DNA from: Pavlovales sp. CCMP2436
Lineage: Eukaryota; Haptophyta; Pavlovophyceae; Pavlovales
Direction of reading: 5' to 3'
DNA: 10,222 nt
Assembly (NCBI GenBank): GCA_026770615.1
Contig: MU631469.1
Span: 106,307 to 116,528 of the forward strand
Shown here: positions 1 to 8,059 of the stretch, one piece after another
Layout of the letters: the number at the start of each line of letters is the position of its first letter
How positions within the stretch are numbered: position 1 is the stretch's first letter
The notes under the pieces: generated by a model
Told to the model about the DNA's origin: nothing
The model's database searches: none
What the model saw: the letters and a program-made list of their open reading frames with translations, nothing else
Program-made: the position numbers and the translations under genes

Positions 1-2
1 CC

Positions 3-302
3 CCCCTCAGGCTCGAGAGCGCGGAGGCGATCAAGGTGCACGGCAACTACCAGCAGCTCTACAAGTCAATGCTCAAGGTCTTCACAGAAAGCTTTGGCTG
101 CACTGAGGTGGAGGCGGTGGGCAAGCCATTCGACTTCAACCTGCACGAGGCCATCATGCGCGTCGAGTCGGCCGAGATTGGGGAGGGCGACGTGGTCGCG
201 GTGCTGCAGCGTGGCTTTGTCATCAGCGGCAAACTCGTGCGGCCCGCGGGCGTGAGCGTCTCGGCGGGACCGGGGGCGGGAAGCGCAGCCGCGATCGAGT
301 GA
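3..302 (+). CDS. grpE: GrpE nucleotide exchange factor, C-terminal part (5' end outside window or in an upstream exon)
   Basis: GrpE is the nucleotide exchange factor of DnaK/Hsp70; it releases ADP so that the chaperone can let go of its client. The frame reads through the start of the window and ends at TGA 300-302. The signature is the GrpE C-terminal beta domain: GKPFDFNLHEAIMRVES, followed by a VLQRGFVISGKLVRPAGVSVS block, which aligns with the usual GKPFDP.LHEAI...GF..G.RLLRPA.V.VS pattern. The NYQQLYKSML stretch before it matches the preceding helix and is closest, from memory, to plastid-type GrpE (NSYQSIYK). A pyrimidine tract ending in AG at 9-10 (CCCCCCTCAG) could be an intron acceptor, so the visible part may be the last exon starting at 11. 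The tail after the domain is short and Ala/Gly-rich. The protein would act in an organelle, probably the plastid, but no transit peptide is in view. The next gene-like block lies on the opposite strand. Confidence 0.87.
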   Translation, partial: PLRLESAEAIKVHGNYQQLYKSMLKVFTESFGCTEVEAVGKPFDFNLHEAIMRVESAEIGEGDVVAVLQRGFVISGKLVRPAGVSVSAGPGAGSAAAIE

Positions 303-597
303 GCTGAGCGCCCGACGAGGCGCCCCGGGTGACAATTCTAGTAGTGGGTCGAAATCCGAATCAGTGGCGCGATTCCGCACTGGGGCGGGGAAAAGTGGTA
401 GCCGGGACGAAGAAATAGACATTGGTCACCCCTGCGCGCTAAGTGTCGATAGCTGATGTCGAATAGAGCCCTCATCGACGGTCGGAGCCCACCTCGTGTG
501 CCTCTCAGGTGCCTCTAGGATCGACCACATACTTCGTTTTACTAACATTTCCGATTCTCAGCGTTCGGAAGCGAAAAGAAAGTCATGGTTTCCGAAG
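303..597. other. Intergenic stretch after grpE
   Basis: No credible coding frame is seen. It probably holds the 3' UTR of grpE followed by spacer or the outer part of the retroelement. A short direct repeat (GTGCCTCT at about 497 and 509) is the only internal repeat noticed. No canonical AATAAA is visible soon after the grpE stop. Confidence 0.5.
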
Positions 598-676
598 TGG
601 TGCCGCGGAGTTAGTTGCAGATTCGTGAATGGGGCATCGCCCCATTCACGAATCTGCAACTAACTCCGCGGCACCA
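598..676. repeat. Perfect inverted repeat: 38-bp stem, 3-nt loop
   Basis: Positions 598-635 and 639-676 are exact reverse complements around the loop ATC (636-638). Beyond 598/676 the match becomes imperfect, with one extra A on the right and then 5 of 6 matching bases. The arms contain TGGTGCCGCGG, which on either strand begins with TGG like a retroelement primer binding site; this is only a resemblance. The structure lies between grpE and the copia body, inside or just outside the expected 3' LTR region. It could be a foldback insertion, an extrusion-prone element or a chimeric-read artefact. Confidence 0.95.
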
Positions 677-862
677 ACTCCGGTTCCTGAGTTGCTCCGA
701 AGGATTTTTACTAATTCGAATTTCCCCCGGACTGGCCACTTATTCGGATTTTGACATTAGTGATCTGACTAATAAGGAAAAAGGATGGCACCGGGCGGCC
801 ATCACGTCGCTTCAGCCGGCTCAAGATTAGAAAAGGCTTAAGTAGTTAGTGATAGGATTATC

Positions 863-1213
863 TCTCCTCGGCTAGGAGAAGTCACAACGGGCCAGTTGCG
901 GTTATCCGTTGGACACACTAGTCCAAGCGCGGACCTCGTGCGTCAGCCTTTCTCAGGATCTCTAGATCACAATGGAGCGTCTCAACAAGGGACAAGTATA
1001 TTAAACGTAACCGGAGTTTAAGGACCGCTTTGGCCTAAAACTCCAGTATTCCCGTAGCACACTATTCTTGGACTCTTCGAGTCCTCTTCGACCGTTGGAT
1101 TAAGGGCATTCCCTAATCCCGCCGACGTATGCCGCCGACCGGTAGTGTATCGTCGCTATGGGGGAAAGGATAACTATACAGAAAAAACCCCTGTGAGTGC
1201 CAACGGGCACTCA
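863..1213. other. Cluster of short hairpins
   Basis: At least five stem-loops are visible by eye: 863-879 (6-bp stem, loop CGGCT), 909-926 (6 bp, TTGGAC/GTCCAA), 1013-1044 (11 bp with one mismatch, plus CC/GG in the loop), 1070-1084 (GGACTC, loop TTC) and 1097-1119 (9 bp with one bulged A, loop CATT). A sixth at 1194-1213 has an 8-bp perfect stem and loop AACG. They sit where the copia 3' LTR or its transcript end is expected. The role is unknown. Confidence 0.6.
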
Positions 1214-1270
1214 TCAGTGGATGCCCTCGAGCACCCATACATCCGTCCACGCATCTGTGCGCGTACGAAT

Positions 1271-1288
1271 GCTAACACCGCCCCGCGA
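1271..1288 (-). promoter_or_regulatory. Candidate polypurine tract and edge of the copia 3' LTR
   Basis: Read on the - strand, a purine-rich run (GGGGCGG) is directly followed by TGTTAGCATTC beginning at 1277. Copia LTRs usually start TG, often TGTT, right after a purine tract. The tract here is short and interrupted by C. No matching CA end or second LTR was found, so this is a positional guess. Confidence 0.28.
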
Positions 1289-1360
1289 CACACGATGTCC
1301 TTGGTCTAGACTCGCGTCATAGACCTATCGTCGTGATGTCGCTCTACCCCTGCTAGGCTG

Positions 1361-2425
1361 CTAGGGAAGGGCGTCGTCTTGGAACATGATGGCGTCGATG
1401 TGCCGATGGAAGATCGTCGTCGTCGTCGCCTTCGTCATGATGTCTGCACAGTTTAGGTCGGTGTGGACCTTCAGGACCTTAATCATGCCCTTTTCGTGCG
1501 CCACTTGGATGTAGTGGAACTTGACGTCGATGTGCTTCGACCTCTTGTGGTGGACCGGGTTCTTGACCAGGTCAATGGTGCCCTGGTTATCCTCGTAGAC
1601 CGGCGTAGGCTCATCCCCCGACTGATGGAGGAAGGCCGCCAGCTCACGCAGATAAGCCAGCTCGCAGCAGCACTCGCTGAGGGCAATGTACTCTGACTCG
1701 CAAGTCGAGAGTGCGATGACTGACTGCAGGCTCGAGTGCCATGCGATGGGTGTACCGTTGTACATAACGATGTACCCTGTGGTGGAGCGTCGCTCCTCCT
1801 TGTCGTTGGCCCAATCAGCGTCCGCGAACGCCGAGATGCCGAAGTGCTCGCTATCTGCTTCGAAGCGGAATAGGAGGCCTAGTCGCTGGGTGCCCCTGAG
1901 GTACCTCAGCACGCGCTTGGCCGCGAGCATGTCACACACTCTGGGTGTGCTCATTTGCCTAGCTAGCGATTTCGTTGCGTGAGCCAGATCAGGACGGCAC
2001 GTCGTCATGGCAAACATGATGGCGCCGGTGATCTCCTGGTACGTCTTGATGTCCGTGTGGTTGAGCAGCTGCTCATCCATGACGGTAGAGTTGTCCTTCT
2101 CCGCCTCCGGCGTGCGTGCCGGCTTGCAGTCGCTCATGCCGAATCTGGCGATGATGCCCCTGAGGTAGGACTCAAGGTGCATGTACATGCCCCCTGGGGT
2201 GTACTTGAACTGCGCACTCAGGAACTTCCCGAGCTCGTCCTGCACCTACAAGGTGTAGTGCTTAGCGAGGTCTGCTGCGAGCTCCTCGATAGCCTTGGGA
2301 TTGCCCGTCAGGTTGAGCAGGAGTAGATCATCCACGAAGTTCCCCGCGATGATTACTCCTCCACACGGTGCGATCTTGATGAAGATGCACGGCGCGCCCT
2401 CACAGGGCACGAATCCAATCCACGC
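1361..2425 (-). pseudogene. Copia pol, 3' part: RT palm with FVDD box, then RNase H
   Basis: The frame runs from about 2425 to TAG at 1361-1363, interrupted by TAG at 2246-2248. Before that stop it contains GNFVDDLLLLN, the RT active-site box, with Phe where YVDD is usual. After it comes an uninterrupted 294-residue frame with the copia RT connection (RPDLAHATKSLARQMSTP) and a complete RNase H domain. Residue numbers in that frame are: DADWA at 142-146, STCESEY at 180-186, EDNQG at 218-222, KHIDVKFH at 237-244, then NCADIMTK. These hold the acidic residues expected for copia RNase H. A run of four Thr near the end is coded by a TCG-type triplet repeat (about 1411-1427 on the + strand). A frame break near 2412-2442 separates it from the upstream RT half. 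Function is inferred only from family knowledge; the copy is broken. Confidence 0.93.
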
Positions 2426-4420
2426 TCAAGCAAGCGTGCTTGGTGGTGTCGGTCCGATTGCTTCAGTCCCATCTGAGCTTTGATGGCCTCAGCCACGACG
2501 ATGTGCCCAGGCGGGGCTCTCGTCTTCGCCTCATACCCTGCAGGTAGAGCGAACAGCGGTCAGCCTCCCTCATCGAGAGTAGATGTCAGATAAGTGTCTG
2601 AGACATCTCCCTTCCAGAAGATCTTGACCTCCGCGTGCCTCAGGTCGCGACGGCGATTGCCGTCGACCTTTGCACCAATGGCTAGCCGGACTTGCTCGCT
2701 CCTGATGGTGGGTGAAATCACTTCAGTGTAGTCAATGCCTTCCTTCTGGAAGTTGCCCGTCACCACCATGCGAGCTTTCCAACGGGTGACCTCACCCGTC
2801 GAGTCCGATTTGGCCTCGTAGACCCACTGTGATGGTAGTACCCTTGCCTTCACCATCTTTTCGCTGAAGGTGTCGAGGTCTCGATGTGCGGCCAGGTTGG
2901 ACTCCATCGCCTTCGTCCACTCGTCCGCTTGCGGCGATGCTTTCGCCTGTCGGTAGTGTCGAGGGATAGTGACCGGCACTCCTTTATGTGTGATGCCGAA
3001 AACCCCGCGGGCTTGGGCGATCTCGGGAGGCCTGGTCTTTCTCCTAGCAGCCCTGTCCCGCCGTAGCGGGTCATACCCTTTGGGTAGGGCTTGGATCGGG
3101 TTGTCTTCGATCAGATCCAGATCCACCATCGTCTTCAGCGTTCTTGCGCGGCTCGTCGGAGGAACAACGCGACTGTCCGGCTCGTAGTCCGATTCTTCAC
3201 CGTCCGTTCCCGAATCGTCACCCGGGATGAGGTCTGGCAAATTGTCGGCGTTGGCCAGGGCGTCGTCTGTCGCTGCGATCGTCCTAGTCGAAACTTCGAC
3301 TTGCTTGCTGGATGGTAACACTCTGGTGCTCTCCTGAACTTCGACCATCTGGTCGCTCTGTTCCACTCGCCAAGGGGTGTGGATCCCCCCCGCGATCAGA
3401 TCTCGCTCGTCGATTTCGACGCGTCTCGAGAAGTTCACGGTGCCGTCTTTCAAAAGCACGATGTAGCCTAGGATGAGGCGCATGGAATCTCCATATTGCA
3501 CGCCGTCACCGCCGTAGCCGAGAACGATCCCTCGCTCCATCGGGAGTCCGAGTTTGCCGCTCTTCTTGCAAGCCGGACCGATGAGGAGCATCCTGCAGGG
3601 AGCTCCGAACACGGTCAGGTGTTTCGCGGTTGGTTTTCTACCGAAGAATATCTCATGCGGTGATACCCAGACCTTGACGTTATCACGTGTGATCTGTTGA
3701 GAAGCCAGCATGTTGCGAGCTACGCAAGCATGCCGCATTGCCCATGGCCAGTGTTTGTTCGAAACCTTGGCCATCGCAAGGAGCGCTCTGGTGTCAGCCC
3801 CGAGCGTCCCTATGTATCTCTCCACCTTGCCGTTGGACTGTGGCGTGTCGTGCGCTGACGTCACGTTCGCGCTGAGCCCAAACTTTAGCAGGAGGTCCTC
3901 GACGTCCTTGGCGTTGAGGTTGGATCCGCCATCTGTGTGTACTCTCCTCTGTCTGAATCCGGGACCTAGAAGAAGATGAGAGCCCAAGTTGGCGTGCGTG
4001 CCCAGCTCGAGGAACCACAGTCTCAACAGACGAGCGATACCTTGCATGTGCTTGCCAAAATACACCCAACCTCGGTTGGATGCGTCGTCAAGACAAACCA
4101 GTCCGTAACGCATACCGAGGGAACTCCCGTCGGTACCTACCGGGAGGTTGACCTTAGATATCGTCAGGATATCTACGTGTGTCACCTGCCAAGGCAGTAC
4201 TGCCCGTGGCATCGGGTCAGTTGACACTGTCTTCCGCATACGTGCGTCAGTTAGTGTCGATAGATTAGCCCTCTGGGGTAAACTATGATCCATGTCTAGG
4301 ACGGCATCACTTATCAGTGTGCGCTGTAGCAGTATCTTGTTGCTGATGCCCGTACGCGTTGCCCAGAAAGCCAACAACTCCTTGCTGGACGCAAGCTTGC
4401 GTCGGAGTTGGTCCGCCGTC
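2426..4420 (-). pseudogene. Copia pol, middle part: integrase core and N-terminal half of RT
   Basis: The main open stretch is 4377-2560, 605 codons counted from a TTG at 4377; the same frame is open further upstream across the junction, so no start is implied. The integrase core (DDE superfamily) is clear: D69 in THVDIL, D149 in VHTDGGSN and E186 in PQSNGKVER. RT begins near residue 517 with QWVYEAKSDSTGEVTRWKAR, then FQKEGIDYTEVISPT, and its first catalytic Asp is near 591 (KGDVSDTYL). A TGA at 2560-2562 follows DEGG; the frame then continues with LFALPAGYEAK and MGLKQS, the copia GLKQ landmark, before frame is lost. The HHCC zinc-binding segment that usually precedes a copia integrase core is not visible, so it is lost or very divergent. 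A Ser/Pro/acidic linker separates integrase and RT. Confidence 0.93.
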
Positions 4421-5090
4421 TCATTGGGCGACGCCGGGCTTAGACGTTTGGGTGGCGAGTCTCGATCGGAGGCCTTGGTCCCAAGCGCTGGAAGACGGGC
4501 TGTGATTCCGCCCGAGCTCCACGCCCTCCCCGGCCGCGGCCATGATGCCCTCCGCGCCCCCCTGCGGCTGTGCTGCGGCAGAGTTGGCGATCGCGTTGCC
4601 CCCCTTAGCTAAGGGGGACGAGACTAGGGGCCCCACCTCCGGCGGGAGGTCGTCTCCCGGGCGGTAGACCTTGGCCCACATTCGCGAGCCATCCATGTGG
4701 AGCACCTTGCCGCCGAGCTGCGAGAACTCAATCGTAGCGACGTTCTTGGCGAAGGTGATCGTGATGTCCGACTCGGTGAATGTGCGCATTGACAGGAGAG
4801 GTTCGTGTACCCCCTGTACTGCCCAGCACACCATCCGGACGATTTGGCGGTCGCCCGTCTTCTCGCAGATCACGTCCATGCTCAGCGTTCCCTTCAGCAG
4901 CACGGCGACCGATCGGCGGTCACCCCAGTGAACGTGTCACCTCATATCGGTGAGGTTGTGGAGTACGCTCGGGTCTGCTAGCGGCACACTTGCCCCCGAG
5001 TTTATGATCATGCGGACGTAGCCTAGCTTGGGTACGCCTTCCGCACGACGGGCGTAGGCCTGGAACACGCGCAACTGTTCGATCACAAGT
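4421..5090 (-). pseudogene. Copia aspartic protease region, active-site Asp replaced
   Basis: The frame contains IINSGASVPLADPSVL at about 4970-5015, corresponding to the DSGAS box of retropepsins, and further on PLLSMRTFTESDITITF, matching the LLSV..L...G..V.F block that ends copia protease domains. The catalytic Asp codon GAC is AAC (Asn), which should abolish activity. A TGA at 4937-4939 cuts the domain; reading continues in the same frame with HVHWGD. The frame closes at TGA 4421-4423, while the integrase frame (+1) is already open from about 4560, so the two overlap for over 100 bases. The C-terminal part (GGNAIANSAAAQPQGG) looks like an unstructured linker. In an active element the protease would cut the gag-pol polyprotein. 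Confidence 0.85.
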
Positions 5091-6822
5091 CGCAGCTCTC
5101 GCCCTTCAGCCTCATCGGTCGGCGGGATCATGCTGATATCTTCCTCATCCGAGTCCTCCGTGGCGAAAGCGGCGCAGCAAGTCTCCTTGATCGAGCTCGT
5201 GGCCTTCTCGGCGGCTGCCACCGAGAAATCCAGGTCGATTAAGACGGCCTTGTCGTGCTTGCGGCCTACGGCCTTGATGAGGATCTTGAGCGCCGCAGCG
5301 CCCGTCTCTAGGTCGTTGCCCGAGTCCATGAACAACGCCATCAGGTTCAGAATCCTCTGAACCTTAGGCTTAACTAGCCGTGCGAGAGCGCCATCAAGAC
5401 TGATGCGCTTGTCCACGTGCAGTACCCACCGGCCAGGCGGCTCGAGCTTCTTCTCCTGGAAGCGGTCTCCCAACCAGGAGCTGGGTCCTGCAATCGGGTA
5501 AAAACCCGAGCAGCGGCGCTCGGCCAGGATCTCAAGGAGAAACCCTGGCTCATCCGCCCAGAACTTCGCACGCTTCATACTCGCCTCCGACAAGAGTGGC
5601 GGCGGCGAGGTTAGCATCAGCGGCGGCGGCGGCAGCGTGAAGGCACGCTTGCCCCCAGACTGTGCCGGTGCCAAACTGGGCAACGGCAACCGAGGTATCG
5701 GGAACGGCACGTCCCCTAGCTCGATCGATGCGCTCAACGTGGGCGACTGCTCTGTCTCCTAGTCCTCCGAGAGGAATGCGTCCAGGTCAAAGCCCGAGGC
5801 GGCGTTGACGTATGCTACGCCCCCGTTCACCTTGCTCCCGATGTCCACCACTAGCCGTGATGAGCCATCGAGGACCCGCGGGTTCAGCGCGTAGACCTCT
5901 GCTGAAGAGATCTTGTTCTCCGCTCTTGTTGATAACGAGAGCGAGACGTTGCCCATCTTGTCCGGAAACCTTGTTGGGAAGAGCGCGTTGTTCGCCTGCT
6001 GGTTGTGGTCTACCAGTTCTGGTGCCTTCGCGTACATCTCCGCACGCAGATTTGTCCACCTGCTGCTGTCACGTGGCATTGCTTCGAGGAGCCGGAAGAA
6101 AGCCATGCTCTCGACCAAGTTATAGGTCTCGGTGAAGGCACGCAGCCTCTTGGTAGCGAGGTTCTCCGCCGCCAGGAAGCCGCCAGGAAGGTCTCCAGCG
6201 GCACGTGGGGTCCAGTCGGCGGACCCACGGTGAGGACGAGCTTGTTGACCTGCGCAGAGAAAGTGCTGAACTGCCGCAGCTCCTGAAGCGCGGACATGAT
6301 AATCAGAACTTTGTCGTACGAGTTGTCGTCTTCTCCCACGCCGTCTTCGAGGCGCAGCCACACGGCGACTGGGAAGAACCCCTGAAGGTGTTTGTACAAC
6401 GCCTCTCAGGATGCTTGCCACACCGTCTTGAAAAGTTTCTCAATCGTGGAGAAGGCCGCAGAAGTCCTCTGCTTGCCGCACTGTACCGCCGACTCGGAGG
6501 TGATGACGGCGACGCTCGCCTCGTGGGAGCGCAAGAGGCTCGCCTCCCGTTCCTTCAGCTTAACAGACCGGGCCCGGAAGTCTTCATCCATCCTGGCGGA
6601 TGCAGATTCGGCCTCCTCCCGCATGAACTCAACGCTGGGCGGTGTGGCCGGAGCTCCCTATCCATCGACGCTTCCCTCTGCCGGGGTGGGCGTCTCGTAC
6701 TTGCGCGCGATCGCCGCGCAGTCCGACTCAAAGTCGTTCGTCAGGATAGCAAGATTGCCTTCCATCTTGATCTCGAGCTTGGCGATCTAGGCGGCGGCAG
6801 CACAGCCGGTGAGCTCCACCAT
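5091..6822 (-). pseudogene. Copia gag-like region, with four stops and one frameshift
   Basis: Reading starts best at ATG 6822-6820. The frame is open apart from TAG at 6787-6789, TAG at 6658-6660 and TGA at 6406-6408. It then shifts at an 11-bp tandem duplication (6169-6190) and continues to TAG 5759-5761, after which the same frame runs into the protease. The N-terminal part is helical and charged (FRARSVKLKEREASLL) and may form a coiled coil. A helical middle (SALQELRQFSTFSAQVNK, RLRAFTETYNLVESMAFFRL) would suit a capsid-like domain, though I do not recognise a named gag family. A Pro-rich segment (PLPSLAPAQ, PPPPLMLTSPPP) and an acidic stretch (TEDSDEED) follow. No CCHC zinc knuckle is seen. 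The gag call rests mainly on position before the protease. Confidence 0.72.
6169..6190. repeat. 11-bp tandem duplication that shifts gag
   Basis: CCGCCAGGAAG occurs twice head-to-tail (6169-6179, 6180-6190). Taking one copy away brings the frame starting at 6822 exactly into register with the frame ending at 5759, so this duplication accounts for the whole shift. Confidence 0.93.
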
Positions 6823-6843
6823 GCTCTCGAGCAAGGCGATTAT

Positions 6844-6890
6844 CGTCAAAAATAAATCGTTCTGTTTAAAAAAGAGTCGGCGCGTGCATC
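6844..6890. repeat. A/T-rich repeat M, copy 1
   Basis: CGTCAAAAATAAATCG, then TTTAAAAAAGAGT and GTGCATC. The same pattern recurs at 8060-8095 and 8207-8250. It lies just upstream of the gag-like start and includes AATAAA on the + strand. Confidence 0.8.
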
Positions 6891-7814
6891 CCTTCGAGAA
6901 TCGAGCTGTCGGGGAGCGTAGTAGGCTCCAGCTCCAGTCATGGGCAGTCAGTACATATGTATTTCGTCGTCTTTGAATGTGTTTGGCAAGCCGGAGGCGC
7001 CCGGCCGGTAGGCCCCCCCGCCGGGAGGCGATGAAAATTTTTAGGGTCTATTTTAGCCATTTTTAGACCCTTTAGCTCATGTAATAGTGCAGTTCAGTCC
7101 GCCTTCTTTATCCCCTTGGCGCGGCAACCCGCGCGGAGCCGCGGATAGCCTTGGTGGAGTATAGGTGGCAAGGCGTTTGCTCACCAACGCGCGCATTCCC
7201 CGTCTGCTGAGAGCTCACGCGTGGCCAACGACGCGTACGCCAAGGGTCCCGCGTCCGTTGGAAGCATCACGGCTGGGGTCCTTGAGCGTCGAGGCGGGAC
7301 CGCTCGCGGACACTTGGGCTCAATCACGCGGCGACCTGCGCGAGCACAAGCGCTCGCCGCGCGTAAGGCGGGCCGGGCGGCCAAGCAGCAAGCTGCGGTC
7401 TGCACGCAGCATGGAGCACGGCTCTTCGTGCCTCGTCGGCCGCGCACGAGCGCGTGGGCAAGATGTGCGGACGCGTAGAACGGACGCGGGGCGCACGAAT
7501 GTTCTCCAGCGGACGGCTGATAGTAGCCGCGCGCCTCACCGCATCTAGATCTCGCAACGAGCGAGAGCGCGGCACAGGTTGCTGTTGAAGCGGGGAGCTC
7601 CGCATTGTTTAAACACGGTTTAAAAAGGGTTTCATAAAAAAAAATTACGATGGCGGACACACCTATTACGTGACATACCGATGGATAGGTCAAGAAAGCT
7701 AAGATAATGGATGTAAATTCGATAGGGACTATGTAACAAGTGAGGGCATCACTGAGAGCTTTCGAACGGTACCCCCATCTCCGCCTGGCTCCCAGGGGTG
7801 CTCTGAATACACAC
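6891..7814. other. Unassigned region, partly very GC-rich
   Basis: No gene is supported. The 5' LTR of the copia element would be expected here, but no stretch matches 677-1360 by eye. Positions 6985-7030 are GC-rich with a CCGGC-type inverted repeat, and 7100-7600 is strongly GC-rich and Arg/Ala-coding in several frames on both strands. That pattern gives long open frames by composition alone, including one of 234 codons on the - strand (7181-7885). Around 7607-7650 the sequence turns A/T-rich, with GTTTAAA twice and a run of nine A, faintly resembling repeat M. Confidence 0.45.
7043..7071. repeat. Short stem-loop (8-bp stem)
   Basis: AGGGTCTA (7043-7050) pairs with TAGACCCT (7064-7071) across a 13-nt A/T-rich loop. 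It stands between two GC-rich tracts. The role is unknown; a transcription end is possible but unsupported. Confidence 0.5.
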
Positions 7815-7880
7815 CGTCTGACGTCGACCCAGTCAGTGAGTGAACAACACCTGTTGAACCATGCTGAGCCGCTATATATA
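7815..7880. repeat. Dispersed direct repeat A, copy 1
   Basis: The 66-bp segment beginning CGTCTGACGTCGAC and ending GCCGCTATATATA recurs at 10118-10183 in the same orientation with one mismatch. Its end is TATA-rich: five TA steps here, and a long TA microsatellite in copy 2. Confidence 0.95.
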
Positions 7881-8059
7881 CACACTCCCCAAAGGCCTGG
7901 CTGGCCATGACCGGAGCTGGAGCCAGTACTAGTACCAAAGTTGTTCCCCGCTCAATTCTGCGTGTGGGGGTATTTTCAAAGAACTAATACGAGAACCATA
8001 CCTGGCATCGTTATTTCATCAGTTCAGACCTGGTTCAGACTTGGCCCGCTTGGCAAAAC
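7881..8059. other. Spacer without a gene
   Basis: No coding frame is supported. A small tandem repeat GTTCAGACCTG/GTTCAGACTTG lies near 8021-8042. Nothing else was noted. Confidence 0.4.

Larger units (their letters stand above)
677..1360. other. Non-coding region downstream of the copia element; expected place of its 3' LTR
   Basis: In element orientation (- strand) this stretch directly follows the pol stop at 1361, so the polypurine tract and 3' LTR should be here. The best candidate LTR edge is at 1277 (separate entry). The other edge cannot be fixed, because no second copy of this sequence is seen upstream of gag. An open frame at 615-830 (+) runs through half of the large hairpin and matches nothing I recognise; I treat it as chance. 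The lower part is unusually rich in short hairpins. Confidence 0.5.
1361..6822 (-). mobile_element. Degenerate Ty1/copia LTR retrotransposon body (gag-PR-IN-RT-RH)
   Basis: The domain order protease, integrase, reverse transcriptase, RNase H is diagnostic of Ty1/copia (Pseudoviridae-type) elements; Ty3/gypsy elements have integrase last. A gag-like region precedes the protease. The whole body covers about 5.46 kb, or roughly 1,820 codons, a normal length for a single gag-pol polyprotein. It is inactive: in-frame stops lie at 6787-6789, 6658-6660, 6406-6408, 5759-5761, 4937-4939, 2560-2562 and 2246-2248, and frame breaks at 6169-6190, about 4421-4500 and about 2412-2442. The 5' LTR and primer binding site were not found; M repeat sequence begins 22 bp upstream of the first Met. 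The element lies tail-to-tail with grpE. Confidence 0.96.

Noticed and set aside
615..830. 71-codon open frame on the + strand starting in the large hairpin
   Set aside because: It uses a TTG start, runs through the palindrome and has no recognisable domain; the region is better explained as non-coding.
677..1360. rRNA or tRNA gene because of the dense hairpins
   Set aside because: No conserved rRNA core sequence and no tRNA A-box/B-box pair with a cloverleaf was found.
4421..4903. Treating the protease frame as an independent gene starting at 4903
   Set aside because: The same frame continues upstream past a single TGA into the active-site box, so it is one decayed domain.
1361..6822. General stop-codon reassignment to explain the interrupted gag-pol
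   Set aside because: TGA closes grpE and both unrecognised genes, and the element also has frameshifts and an active-site change; decay is simpler. TAG alone cannot be excluded.
6205..6855. 216-codon frame on the + strand opposite gag
   Set aside because: It is the complement of the gag-like region, whose - strand frame leads directly into the protease; the + frame has no domain signature.
7041..7046. Plant-type telomere repeat (TTTAGGG)
   Set aside because: Only one partial unit occurs, with no tandem array.
7165..7548. 127-codon Arg-rich frame on the + strand
   Set aside because: Composition-driven; it overlaps other open frames on both strands and has no recognised motif.
7181..7885. 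234-codon open frame on the - strand, with a hydrophobic stretch
   Set aside because: It crosses repeat A, then an A/T-rich tract, then GC-rich sequence that is open in several frames on both strands. The protein is Arg/Ala/Cys-biased with no domain I know.
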